Of a DNA stretch of 11,279 nt, positions 1-5,289 are shown one piece after another; the stretch's first letter is position 1; the number at the start of each line of letters is the position of its first letter. The notes under the pieces are model-generated. The model was not told where the DNA came from. It saw only the letters and a list, made by a program, of their open reading frames with translations, and made no database searches. A program made the translations under genes and the position numbers. Source of the DNA: Alphaproteobacteria bacterium (GTDB lineage Bacteria; Pseudomonadota; Alphaproteobacteria; MED-G09); contig JABHUT010000008.1 in the NCBI GenBank assembly GCA_018658685.1, forward strand, positions 1 through 11,279, written 5' to 3'.

Positions 1-101
1 TCGAGATGGCGCACCCTCATGAAGCAGAGAACGCTATAAATCAATTACATGGTAGTAAGTTAAATAATAACAAAATTCGCGTAAAAGAAGTGTCATCATA
101 A
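1..101 (+). CDS. RRM-type RNA-binding protein, C-terminal fragment
   Basis: Only the last 32 residues are visible; the gene begins before the window and stops with TAA at 99-101. The residues (EMAHPHEAENAINQLHGSKL, then NNKIRVKEV) match the end of an RNA recognition motif. They fit the close of strand 3, helix 2 with the A..AI..L.G pattern, and strand 4 with KIRV. The stop comes two residues after strand 4, so there is no glycine-rich tail, as in the short single-RRM proteins of bacteria. The family binds single-stranded RNA; the target here is unknown. The next gene starts 12 bases later, so the two may be co-transcribed. The RNP1 and RNP2 motifs lie outside the window. Confidence 0.75.
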   Translation, partial: EMAHPHEAENAINQLHGSKLNNNKIRVKEVSS

Positions 102-113
102 TAAGAGGGAAAT

Positions 114-290
114 ATGAATAAAAATTTAATAGAAGATTTTAAGATAAATTGCTTAAGACATGGTGAATTTAAAGTTAGTTCCGCTATTTATGAAAAAAAA
201 GAAGAAAATAAAATTTCAAATATCTGCCCTAAATGTCTTAATGAAAAAAAGAATCATTTTAAAAATTACTCACCTCTTAAGTGGGTTTAA
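114..290 (+). CDS. 58-residue zinc-ribbon protein
   Basis: A small ORF starting at ATG 114 with a good ribosome binding site, AGAGGG at 104-109, four bases before the start. The protein carries C13-x2-H16 followed by a glycine (HGEF) and then C38-P-x-C41. This pattern is seen in treble-clef or zinc-ribbon modules and resembles the N-terminal zinc region of phage and bacterial DnaC-like loaders (C..HG....CP.C). No ATPase domain follows, because the protein stops at residue 58. I infer zinc binding and possibly nucleic-acid or protein contact; the specific role is unknown. It sits between the RRM gene and a small membrane protein gene, and its stop lies 17 bases before the next start. Confidence 0.6.
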   Translation: MNKNLIEDFKINCLRHGEFKVSSAIYEKKEENKISNICPKCLNEKKNHFKNYSPLKWV

Positions 291-295
291 ATCAA

Positions 296-301
296 AAGGA
301 G
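296..301 (+). promoter_or_regulatory. Ribosome binding site deciding the start at 308
   Basis: AAGGAG lies six bases upstream of ATG 308. It favours this ATG over the in-frame GTG at 281, which overlaps the previous gene and has no such site. Confidence 0.6.
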
Positions 302-307
302 AACCTA

Positions 308-463
308 ATGGAAACGCCATTAATTGATAATATATTCGCATGGTGCCTTATAGTTGTTCTGTTGTTGTTAAGTTGGTTAATCATTCGTTTATCCCTTCTT
401 CTCGATAGCCATCAGGATCAATTAACAGACACATTAAATAGAATAGAAAAAAATCTTAAGTAG
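308..463 (+). CDS. Small single-pass membrane protein (51 aa)
   Basis: The protein has a short N-terminus, one long hydrophobic segment at about residues 9-32 (WCLIVVLLLLSWLII), and a polar, helix-prone tail at 33-51 ending in lysines. The tail spacing (DQL..TLNRIEKNL) is compatible with a short amphipathic or coiled-coil helix. ATG 308 is chosen because of the AAGGAG just upstream; extending to GTG 281 would add residues overlapping the preceding gene. I do not recognise a family. Similar tiny membrane proteins are common among phage and accessory genes, and the neighbours here fit that. An inner-membrane location is inferred from the hydrophobic segment. Confidence 0.55.
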   Translation: METPLIDNIFAWCLIVVLLLLSWLIIRLSLLLDSHQDQLTDTLNRIEKNLK

Positions 464-480
464 ATTTAATAGGAATTATT

Positions 481-783
481 ATGCTTCCATTTCATCTAAA
501 GCAAAAACCAAAAAGCTCATATGAGGTATTTAGAAATGCTATATTCATGTCTGTTACATCTGAGGATAAAAATCTAGCAGGAGAATATCTAGAGGTAGCA
601 AAAATCTTAGCTTCAAAATTATCAGAACTTGAAATGAAAAAGGCAGAAAAAGAAGTTAAATCACTTGTAGAAAGACTTGATGAAGAGGTTATTTGTAAAA
701 TTTGTAATTATCATACTTTTATTAAAGATTTAACTATGGATAAATGTTTAAAATGTGATTCAGTTCTAGATATAAATGATTAG
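481..783 (+). CDS. Uncharacterised small protein with C-terminal zinc ribbon; paralogue 1 of 3
   Basis: A 100-residue protein preceded by AGGA at 471-474. Residues 14-59 form a probably helical domain with the pattern Y14-E-x-F-R ... A20-I ... T26 ... L47-S-E-x-E ... A55-x-x-E58-V59. It aligns without gaps to residues 13-58 of the protein encoded at 1260-1565, with about 15 identities in 46 positions by hand count. The 1101-1259 product has the same end motifs with a shorter middle. Only this copy adds a zinc ribbon: C72-x2-C75 and C89-x2-C92. I do not know the family function. The zinc ribbon would suit nucleic-acid or protein binding, but that is inference. It starts 17 bases after the small membrane protein gene. 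Confidence 0.65.
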   Translation: MLPFHLKQKPKSSYEVFRNAIFMSVTSEDKNLAGEYLEVAKILASKLSELEMKKAEKEVKSLVERLDEEVICKICNYHTFIKDLTMDKCLKCDSVLDIND

Positions 784-797
784 ATACAGGAGTAAGT

Positions 798-1094
798 ATG
801 GAAGAATTAACAAAATTAATTATTAAATGGCATCATGATAGAAATCTAATCGACGGCAGTTCAGATAAAGATCAAGTTTTAAAATTAGCACAAGAATTAG
901 GGGAGTTAAGCGATAGTGTTTGCAAGGGGAAGGACGTGAAGGATGATCTTGGTGATATGATGGTTGTTATGTTGAATATTATGGAAAGACAAGGTGTGAG
1001 TATGGAGGAATGTCTCAAAACCGCTTATAATGATATTAAAGATAGAAAAGGAATGATGGTTGATGGAATATTTGTTAAAGAGGGTGATTTATAA
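798..1094 (+). CDS. MazG-like NTP pyrophosphohydrolase (phage/short type)
   Basis: A 98-residue protein with AGGAG at 788-792, five bases before the ATG. It shows the all-alpha NTP pyrophosphatase signature in a single short domain. E33-L-G-E36 lies in the first metal-binding helix, and D50-L-G-D53 in VKDDLGDMMVVML takes the place of the usual ExxD pair. The C-terminal part (ECL..AYNDIKDRKGMM..GIFVKE) is typical of the MazG-like family seen in phages and small bacterial proteins. Such enzymes hydrolyse nucleoside triphosphates to monophosphate and pyrophosphate using Mg2+, acting on (d)NTP pools or on modified or damaged nucleotides; the substrate here is not readable. It is much shorter than the two-domain MazG of E. 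coli (about 260 residues). It lies between two copies of the paralogous small-protein family. Confidence 0.8.
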   Translation: MEELTKLIIKWHHDRNLIDGSSDKDQVLKLAQELGELSDSVCKGKDVKDDLGDMMVVMLNIMERQGVSMEECLKTAYNDIKDRKGMMVDGIFVKEGDL

Positions 1095-1100
1095 ATTAAA

Positions 1101-1259
1101 ATGAACAAATCTAATTATAATTCCTATAAATCCTCTTTATTGATGGGTGAAGAAAATTCTTTTTATGCAAACAAATTAACAAAAGCAGAGATAGAAAATG
1201 CAAGAAAAGAGGTTGAAATTGAATTACGCAATAAAAACTTTAAAACCAAGAATTTTTAA
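1101..1259 (+). CDS. Short paralogue 2 of 3 of the uncharacterised family (52 aa)
   Basis: A 52-residue ORF, from ATG 1101 to TAA 1257-1259, directly abutting the next ATG at 1260. Its sequence keeps both conserved ends of the family: Y6-x2-Y9-K-S-S-L-L near the start, and L26-T-K-A-E ... A34-R-K-E37-V38 near the end. Compared with the 100- and 101-residue relatives, about 13 residues of the middle are missing and there is no C-terminal extension. The spacer before the ATG is only six bases and has no clear Shine-Dalgarno, so translation may depend on coupling to the MazG gene. It could be a working short version or a decaying copy. The family resemblance, intact frame and tight fit between neighbours support it being coding. 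Confidence 0.5.
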   Translation: MNKSNYNSYKSSLLMGEENSFYANKLTKAEIENARKEVEIELRNKNFKTKNF

Positions 1260-1565
1260 ATGACTACTGATATTCCAGAAGTGCCCAAAAACCCATACGA
1301 AGCCTTTAAAAGTGCATTAATACTCCATATTACAGCTCCAACAATTGAAGGCTCAAATGAAGCTCTTTATTTGGCTGAGTCATTTTCCGAGAATCTTACG
1401 GAGGAAGAAATACTCAAAGCTAAACAAGAAGTTGATGTTTATCTTGATGAATTAGATAGAAATGATCCGTCTATAAAAAAAGCCATTAAAATTGATAATT
1501 ATCTAACGCCAGGATGGAATGAAGAGCTTGATAACTTAGAAATATTTGACCTTGATGATGATTAA
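1260..1565 (+). CDS. Uncharacterised small acidic protein; paralogue 3 of 3
   Basis: A 101-residue protein whose ATG follows directly on the stop of the 52-residue gene, so translational coupling is likely; no strong ribosome binding site is visible. Residues 13-58 hold the family core: Y13-E-A-F-K ... A19-L ... T25-A-P ... L46-T-E-E-E ... A54-K-x-E57-V58. The rest differs from paralogue 1. In place of the zinc ribbon there is a 40-residue tail rich in Asp and Glu that ends in LDLDDD-like residues, with no cysteines. The core looks helical. I recall similar small proteins with a TAP...LT.EE...K.E pattern in marine bacteria and phages, but no function is assigned. It is the last gene of the + strand run. 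Confidence 0.65.
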   Translation: MTTDIPEVPKNPYEAFKSALILHITAPTIEGSNEALYLAESFSENLTEEEILKAKQEVDVYLDELDRNDPSIKKAIKIDNYLTPGWNEELDNLEIFDLDDD

Positions 1566-1571
1566 TATCTA

Positions 1572-1694
1572 CTAGAACCCATAAAAAAATAAAAGAATTT
1601 TGTTTATAATAATAAGAAAAATTACAGAGAAAGTAATTAAAGAAAGAATAGCGCCTAAAAAAATTAAGGTTTTTTTTAAAAAATTAAGATTCAT
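1572..1694 (-). CDS. Possible 40-residue hydrophobic membrane peptide
   Basis: An ORF on the - strand from ATG (1694-1692) to TAG (1574-1572). It encodes MNLNFLKK followed by an almost unbroken hydrophobic run at about residues 9-30, then NK and a second short hydrophobic stretch ending YGF. A positively charged start followed by a membrane helix is what a real small membrane protein would show. In DNA this AT-rich, however, hydrophobic Ile/Leu/Phe/Lys ORFs also occur by chance. It lies 33 bases downstream of the secreted-protein gene on the same strand and could share its transcript. No good ribosome binding site is seen. Confidence 0.35.
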   Translation of the reverse strand: MNLNFLKKTLIFLGAILSLITFSVIFLIIINKILLFFYGF

Positions 1695-1727
1695 TAGATT
1701 GTATAAATAAGTTTTTGAAAATATTAA

Positions 1728-2051
1728 CTATTCTTTATTTTCTTCAACAACTAAAGTAATTTCATCAATAAAGCATGAATATTCTTTTAATTTTAAAACA
1801 TCATTAGAGCAAATTTTATAACCCATCTTTTGAGGGTCAATTATTAATGGGCTTTGGAATGATAAATGCCTATTACCTTTGCAAGTTACGGTATAGTTAA
1901 TATTCTTTCTATTCTGAAATAATAAGAAATCTTTTTTAAACCTTATATTTTCAATATCTTTTGTATCAAAACATATTCGTTCGCTGGCAAATAAAGGATT
2001 AATAAATGCAATACATAAGGATAATAATAAAAGCATATTTAAGTTTTTCAT
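1728..2051 (-). CDS. Small secreted cysteine-containing protein, unknown function
   Basis: A 107-residue protein with a clear Sec signal peptide: positively charged start (MKNLN), hydrophobic core at residues 6-19, and probable cleavage after LFA (residue 22) before SERICF. The mature part has four cysteines, C27, C57, C81 and C93, which is enough for two disulfides in the periplasm. The pattern of short strands (IDEITLVVEE at the end) suggests a small beta-rich fold. I recognise no family. It is transcribed away from the MFS gene, with 74 bases between the two starts. Confidence 0.6.
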   Translation of the reverse strand: MKNLNMLLLLSLCIAFINPLFASERICFDTKDIENIRFKKDFLLFQNRKNINYTVTCKGNRHLSFQSPLIIDPQKMGYKICSNDVLKLKEYSCFIDEITLVVEENKE

Positions 2052-2068
2052 TTTTCACATCTTAATTT

Positions 2069-2097
2069 TGTTAATTGTTTAAAAATAATGTTATGTT
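2069..2097 (+). promoter_or_regulatory. Candidate sigma-70 promoter of the MFS gene
   Basis: TTGTTA at 2069-2074 and TATGTT at 2092-2097 are separated by 17 bases and lie about 30 bases before the MFS start. Each box matches the consensus at four of six bases. In DNA this AT-rich such matches arise easily, so the call is weak. Confidence 0.25.
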
Positions 2098-2107
2098 TCT
2101 TATAACA
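2089..2107. repeat. Inverted repeat TGTTAT-N7-ATAACA, possible operator
   Basis: A 19-base palindrome with perfect 6-base arms (2089-2094 and 2102-2107). It lies between the divergent secreted-protein and MFS genes and overlaps the candidate -10 box. The position suits a repressor site. No regulator gene is present nearby. Confidence 0.3.
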
Positions 2108-2125
2108 CAAATTCGATAATTCATC

Positions 2126-3409
2126 ATGTTAGATATAAAAGAAAAAGAACAAACAGAATCTAAGCATTATATTTTTTTAGTATTTTTAATATTATTAAAT
2201 GTAATGAATTTTGTAGACAGGCAACTTTTAGCTAGCTTTGCAAACTTCATTATTCCAGATCTTTCCCTTTCAAATACTCAATTTGGTATACTTACAGGTT
2301 TTGGGTTTCTCTTTTTTTACTCCATAATGGGACTTTTTATGGGTATTTTAGCTGATAAAGTCCATCGATCAAGGTTAATAGCGATAGGCGTAGCCTTATG
2401 GAGCTTTTTAACTGCATTATCAGGCGCCGCAAGAGGTTTTACAGGCCTTTTATTACCAAGAATGTTTATTGGAGTTGGAGAGTCAATTTTAACACCAACA
2501 GCTATTTCAATCCTTGGGGATAGGTTTCCTCAAAGTAAAATGGGGTTTGTAACTGGTGCCTATTATATGGGAATACCCATTGGTGCTGGCCTTAGCCTTA
2601 TAATTGCTGGTTCCTTAGGACCAATAATTGGCTGGAGAATGTGTTTTTATATTCTTGGCATAATTGGAATTTTTTTATCATTAATAATGTTTTTTATTAA
2701 AGAAACACCAAGATCAATAACAACAGAGAATCTTAATACAAAAAAAATTAATCTTAAGATTATTAAAGATGATTTGATGAAGGCTCTTAAAGAATCAAAG
2801 CCTTTAACTTTATGTATTTATGGAGGTGTTGTATATCACCTAGTATTAGGTTCAGCTGTTTATGATCAGGTATGGTATGTCAAAGAGAGGGGTTTTGATA
2901 AAGCTGAAATTGCTCAATACGCAGGCTATATTGTTGTTGTTTTTGGTATATTGGGTAATTTATTTGGTGGTTTAGGGTCTGATTGGTTTTCAAAAAAATT
3001 TAATCTGGGTCGTCCAATGTTTTTATTCTGGGTTATGCTTCTTTTACTTCCCATTAATGTACTTGGTAGAATTGTTTCACCAGAATCTTATATTTTTTGG
3101 ATTGCAATGATGGCAGGTTCTTTTCAACTTGGTTCTGTTTATGGACCAACTTTTGCCACAGTCCAAGAATTAGCACCTCCTCATATGAAGGCTACGATGA
3201 TAGCCTTTTTAATATTAAATTTAAATATGATAGGAATGTTCATAGGAACGACAGGAACAGGAATTATTTTAGATACTTTAATTTCTTATAATGAAACAGC
3301 CATTAATCCTATTTCGGAACCTTATACGAAAACTTTATTATTTTTTACTTTAATTTCATCCCTTTCAATTCCAATGTTTTGGTTTGCAGGCAAGGGCTTA
3401 AAAAAATAA
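2126..3409 (+). CDS. Spinster-like MFS transporter
   Basis: A 427-residue polytopic inner-membrane protein with the usual twelve-helix MFS length. Key marks are N-F-V-D-R-Q at 28-33 in helix 1, the loop 2-3 motif G73-x-L-A-D77-x-x-x-R81, and R112-M-F-I-G-V-G-E119 in helix 4. These are typical of the spinster-like and anion:cation symporter branch of the superfamily, which transports sugars, organic acids or lipids. The substrate cannot be told. The start at 2126 gives a short polar N-terminus before helix 1, as expected. The gene converges on the cupin/dehydrogenase/symporter operon, with only seven bases between stops and no hairpin terminator visible. Functional linkage with that operon is possible but unproven. 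Confidence 0.85.
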   Translation: MLDIKEKEQTESKHYIFLVFLILLNVMNFVDRQLLASFANFIIPDLSLSNTQFGILTGFGFLFFYSIMGLFMGILADKVHRSRLIAIGVALWSFLTALSGAARGFTGLLLPRMFIGVGESILTPTAISILGDRFPQSKMGFVTGAYYMGIPIGAGLSLIIAGSLGPIIGWRMCFYILGIIGIFLSLIMFFIKETPRSITTENLNTKKINLKIIKDDLMKALKESKPLTLCIYGGVVYHLVLGSAVYDQVWYVKERGFDKAEIAQYAGYIVVVFGILGNLFGGLGSDWFSKKFNLGRPMFLFWVMLLLLPINVLGRIVSPESYIFWIAMMAGSFQLGSVYGPTFATVQELAPPHMKATMIAFLILNLNMIGMFIGTTGTGIILDTLISYNETAINPISEPYTKTLLFFTLISSLSIPMFWFAGKGLKK

Positions 3410-3416
3410 TATAAAA

Positions 3417-4181
3417 TTACATTATTGGTGGCTTTTTAATATCAGACCAATTTAAATCTATTGGTCCACCATTGGATATTAATATAAACGTCACACCATC
3501 TTTACCTGGTTTTTCTGGTCCATAAGAATAACCACCTTTAACAACTCTAATATCACCTTTTTTATAGATCGGCTCATCCTCGCTAAAGGACATTTCACCA
3601 TCCATAATAAAATACATAGTATCATATTTGTGCCAATGATCAGAAGCTGTATATCCAGGCTCAAAGGTTGTTCTTACGACATATGGAGATTCATCGCATA
3701 TAACCTGTACTGGCTGAGTGGGGCGACCATTCTCATCTTTGAATGGAATAAAAGGTACTTTATCAATATTAGCATTGCCTACAGGATTTCCTCTTAATTT
3801 TAATTGATTTTCCAATTTTTCAGGAACTTTATATAAATCATCCCACATAAGAGGAATATCGCCGCCTAAAGCTATTAAATAAAATCTTGATCCTTCGCTT
3901 CCAGCACCTTCAATTGTTGATTGACCAGCTTTTACCCAACGTATATCCCCTTTATAAAAAGATCCTTCACCCTCACAAATAAATTCACCCTCCAAAAATA
4001 TTTGAACAATATCATATGGATGCCAATGTGACTCAGCAACATAGTTTGGCTTAAGAGATGCCTCCCAAATAAATTGATTTCCTTCATAAAAAGTTCTTAC
4101 TTTTGAAGTTTCTCTTCCATGTTTATCGCCGAAAAGATCCCAATCATATTCATTTGTAGTGATATGTTTCCAATTATTCAT
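3417..4181 (-). CDS. Two-cupin (bicupin) protein
   Basis: A 254-residue protein made of two similar cupin halves, at about residues 35-110 and 165-240. Each has the first cupin motif as H-W-H-x-Y-D (H52/H54/D57 and H182/H184/D187), followed by EGEF or DGEM and then K-G-D-I-R-x-V-K-x-G. The usual Glu of motif 1 appears as Asp, and the His of motif 2 is not seen in either half. A metal site with fewer or different ligands, or a non-catalytic sensor or isomerase role, is therefore possible. The ribosome binding site is strong (GGGGGAG on the coding strand, 4190-4196). The gene follows the dehydrogenase by 37 bases and is the last of a three-gene operon. The exact reaction is unknown; a role in the same catabolic pathway is inferred. 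Confidence 0.75.
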   Translation of the reverse strand: MNNWKHITTNEYDWDLFGDKHGRETSKVRTFYEGNQFIWEASLKPNYVAESHWHPYDIVQIFLEGEFICEGEGSFYKGDIRWVKAGQSTIEGAGSEGSRFYLIALGGDIPLMWDDLYKVPEKLENQLKLRGNPVGNANIDKVPFIPFKDENGRPTQPVQVICDESPYVVRTTFEPGYTASDHWHKYDTMYFIMDGEMSFSEDEPIYKKGDIRVVKGGYSYGPEKPGKDGVTFILISNGGPIDLNWSDIKKPPIM

Positions 4182-4218
4182 AATTATACTCCCCCAAGAT
4201 AATTTATATTATTTATTT

Positions 4219-5268
4219 CTACGGTTGCAGAACTATTCTGCCTGTAATTGCTCCATCTCTTAAGTCATCAAGTGTCTGTGTTGCCTCATTCATATTTCGA
4301 TTAGCAACAGGAATAGGATCAACTTTACCAGACTTAACTAAATCTAACATTTCCTTTGTCTCATCTAGGTTACCAACAAAACTTCCGCCTATACTTTTAG
4401 CTGATAATGGAAACATAGGAATTGGCATTTGAAAAGCCCCGCCAAAAAGACCCACAACAACAATTTGACCACCTTTTTTTGTTGAATCTAAAGAGTATTG
4501 CAATGTTTTTTCAGCTCCAACAAAATCAACACAAGCCTTTACACCACCTTTAGTATCCTCAATAAGCTTTAGAAGAGATAGTTCATCAGAAGTATCATAA
4601 ACTTCATCAGCTCCTGCACCTCTAGCAGCCTGTAATTTATTAGGATCAATATCTGCAGCTAGAATTTTGCAATTAAATAAAGATCGTGCAAATTGTAAGC
4701 CCATCATTCCAACACCACCCAATCCCATAATTAATATATGATCATCATCAGTTATGTTGACTAATTTTTTTAAAGCTCCAAATGCTGTTAAACCAGAACA
4801 CATATAGGTGGCAGCTAAGCCAGGTCTAATACCTGTATAATCAAGAACGTATTTTGAATCAGGAATTAAGCAATAATCAGAGAAACCACCTGGTAATTGA
4901 ATACCTAATTGTTGAGGTGAATTACAATAATGCTCATCACCAGATTCACATGTAGAACAATTTCCACAACCTATCCATGGATAAGCAACTACACTTGACC
5001 CAACCTCTAGACCATTAACATCAGGACCAAAACTAACAATTTCTCCTTCGATCTCATGACCAAGAACATGGGGTAAGTTAAGAGCAGCGCCAACAGGTAA
5101 TTGATTTCCACCACCTAAATCAAAAAATCCATCATGCAAGTGAACATCAGAATGACAAACACCACTATGAGTTATTTTTAATAATACCTCTTTTCCTTTA
5201 GGTGTAGGTGTGTCCATTTCTATAGTTTGAAGGGGTTTTCCAAATTCTACAATTGCTTCACTTTTCAT
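4219..5268 (-). CDS. Zinc-dependent medium-chain alcohol dehydrogenase
   Basis: A 349-residue medium-chain dehydrogenase/reductase, full length. The GroES-like N-terminal domain has catalytic-zinc ligands C38 (GVCHSD), H71-E72 (GHEIEGE) and C157. The structural-zinc lobe has C101, C104, C107 and C115. The Rossmann fold has G182-L-G-G-V-G187 with D206 at the end of the second strand, which favours NAD over NADP. It would oxidise an alcohol to an aldehyde or ketone, or the reverse, in the cytoplasm; the substrate is unknown. GGGAG sits about seven bases before the ATG. It lies between the symporter (21 bases upstream) and the bicupin gene, suggesting that it acts on a metabolite brought in by the symporter. 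Confidence 0.9.
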   Translation of the reverse strand: MKSEAIVEFGKPLQTIEMDTPTPKGKEVLLKITHSGVCHSDVHLHDGFFDLGGGNQLPVGAALNLPHVLGHEIEGEIVSFGPDVNGLEVGSSVVAYPWIGCGNCSTCESGDEHYCNSPQQLGIQLPGGFSDYCLIPDSKYVLDYTGIRPGLAATYMCSGLTAFGALKKLVNITDDDHILIMGLGGVGMMGLQFARSLFNCKILAADIDPNKLQAARGAGADEVYDTSDELSLLKLIEDTKGGVKACVDFVGAEKTLQYSLDSTKKGGQIVVVGLFGGAFQMPIPMFPLSAKSIGGSFVGNLDETKEMLDLVKSGKVDPIPVANRNMNEATQTLDDLRDGAITGRIVLQP

Positions 5269-5289
5269 TTATCGTCTCCCAGATTTTAT

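Noticed and set aside
281..307. N-terminal extension of the small membrane protein from GTG 281
   Set aside because: It overlaps the preceding gene, has no ribosome binding site, and ATG 308 has AAGGAG at good spacing.
102..1565. Intact prophage
   Set aside because: No integrase, terminase, capsid, tail or lysis gene and no attachment repeats are visible; only phage-like small genes.
1657..1688. A/T-rich repeat (AAAAAATTAAG at 1658-1668 and 1678-1688) as a terminator or mobile-element end
   Set aside because: The arms are only A/T, there is no GC-rich stem, and the stretch is explained as low-complexity DNA or part of the small hydrophobic ORF.
3097..3291. + strand ORF inside the MFS gene
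   Set aside because: Out-of-frame shadow of a well-supported transporter; no recognisable motif.
3410..3416. Bidirectional terminator between the MFS and cupin genes
   Set aside because: The gap is seven bases and no stable stem is visible across the two gene ends. The 22-base gap at 7534-7555 likewise shows no hairpin.
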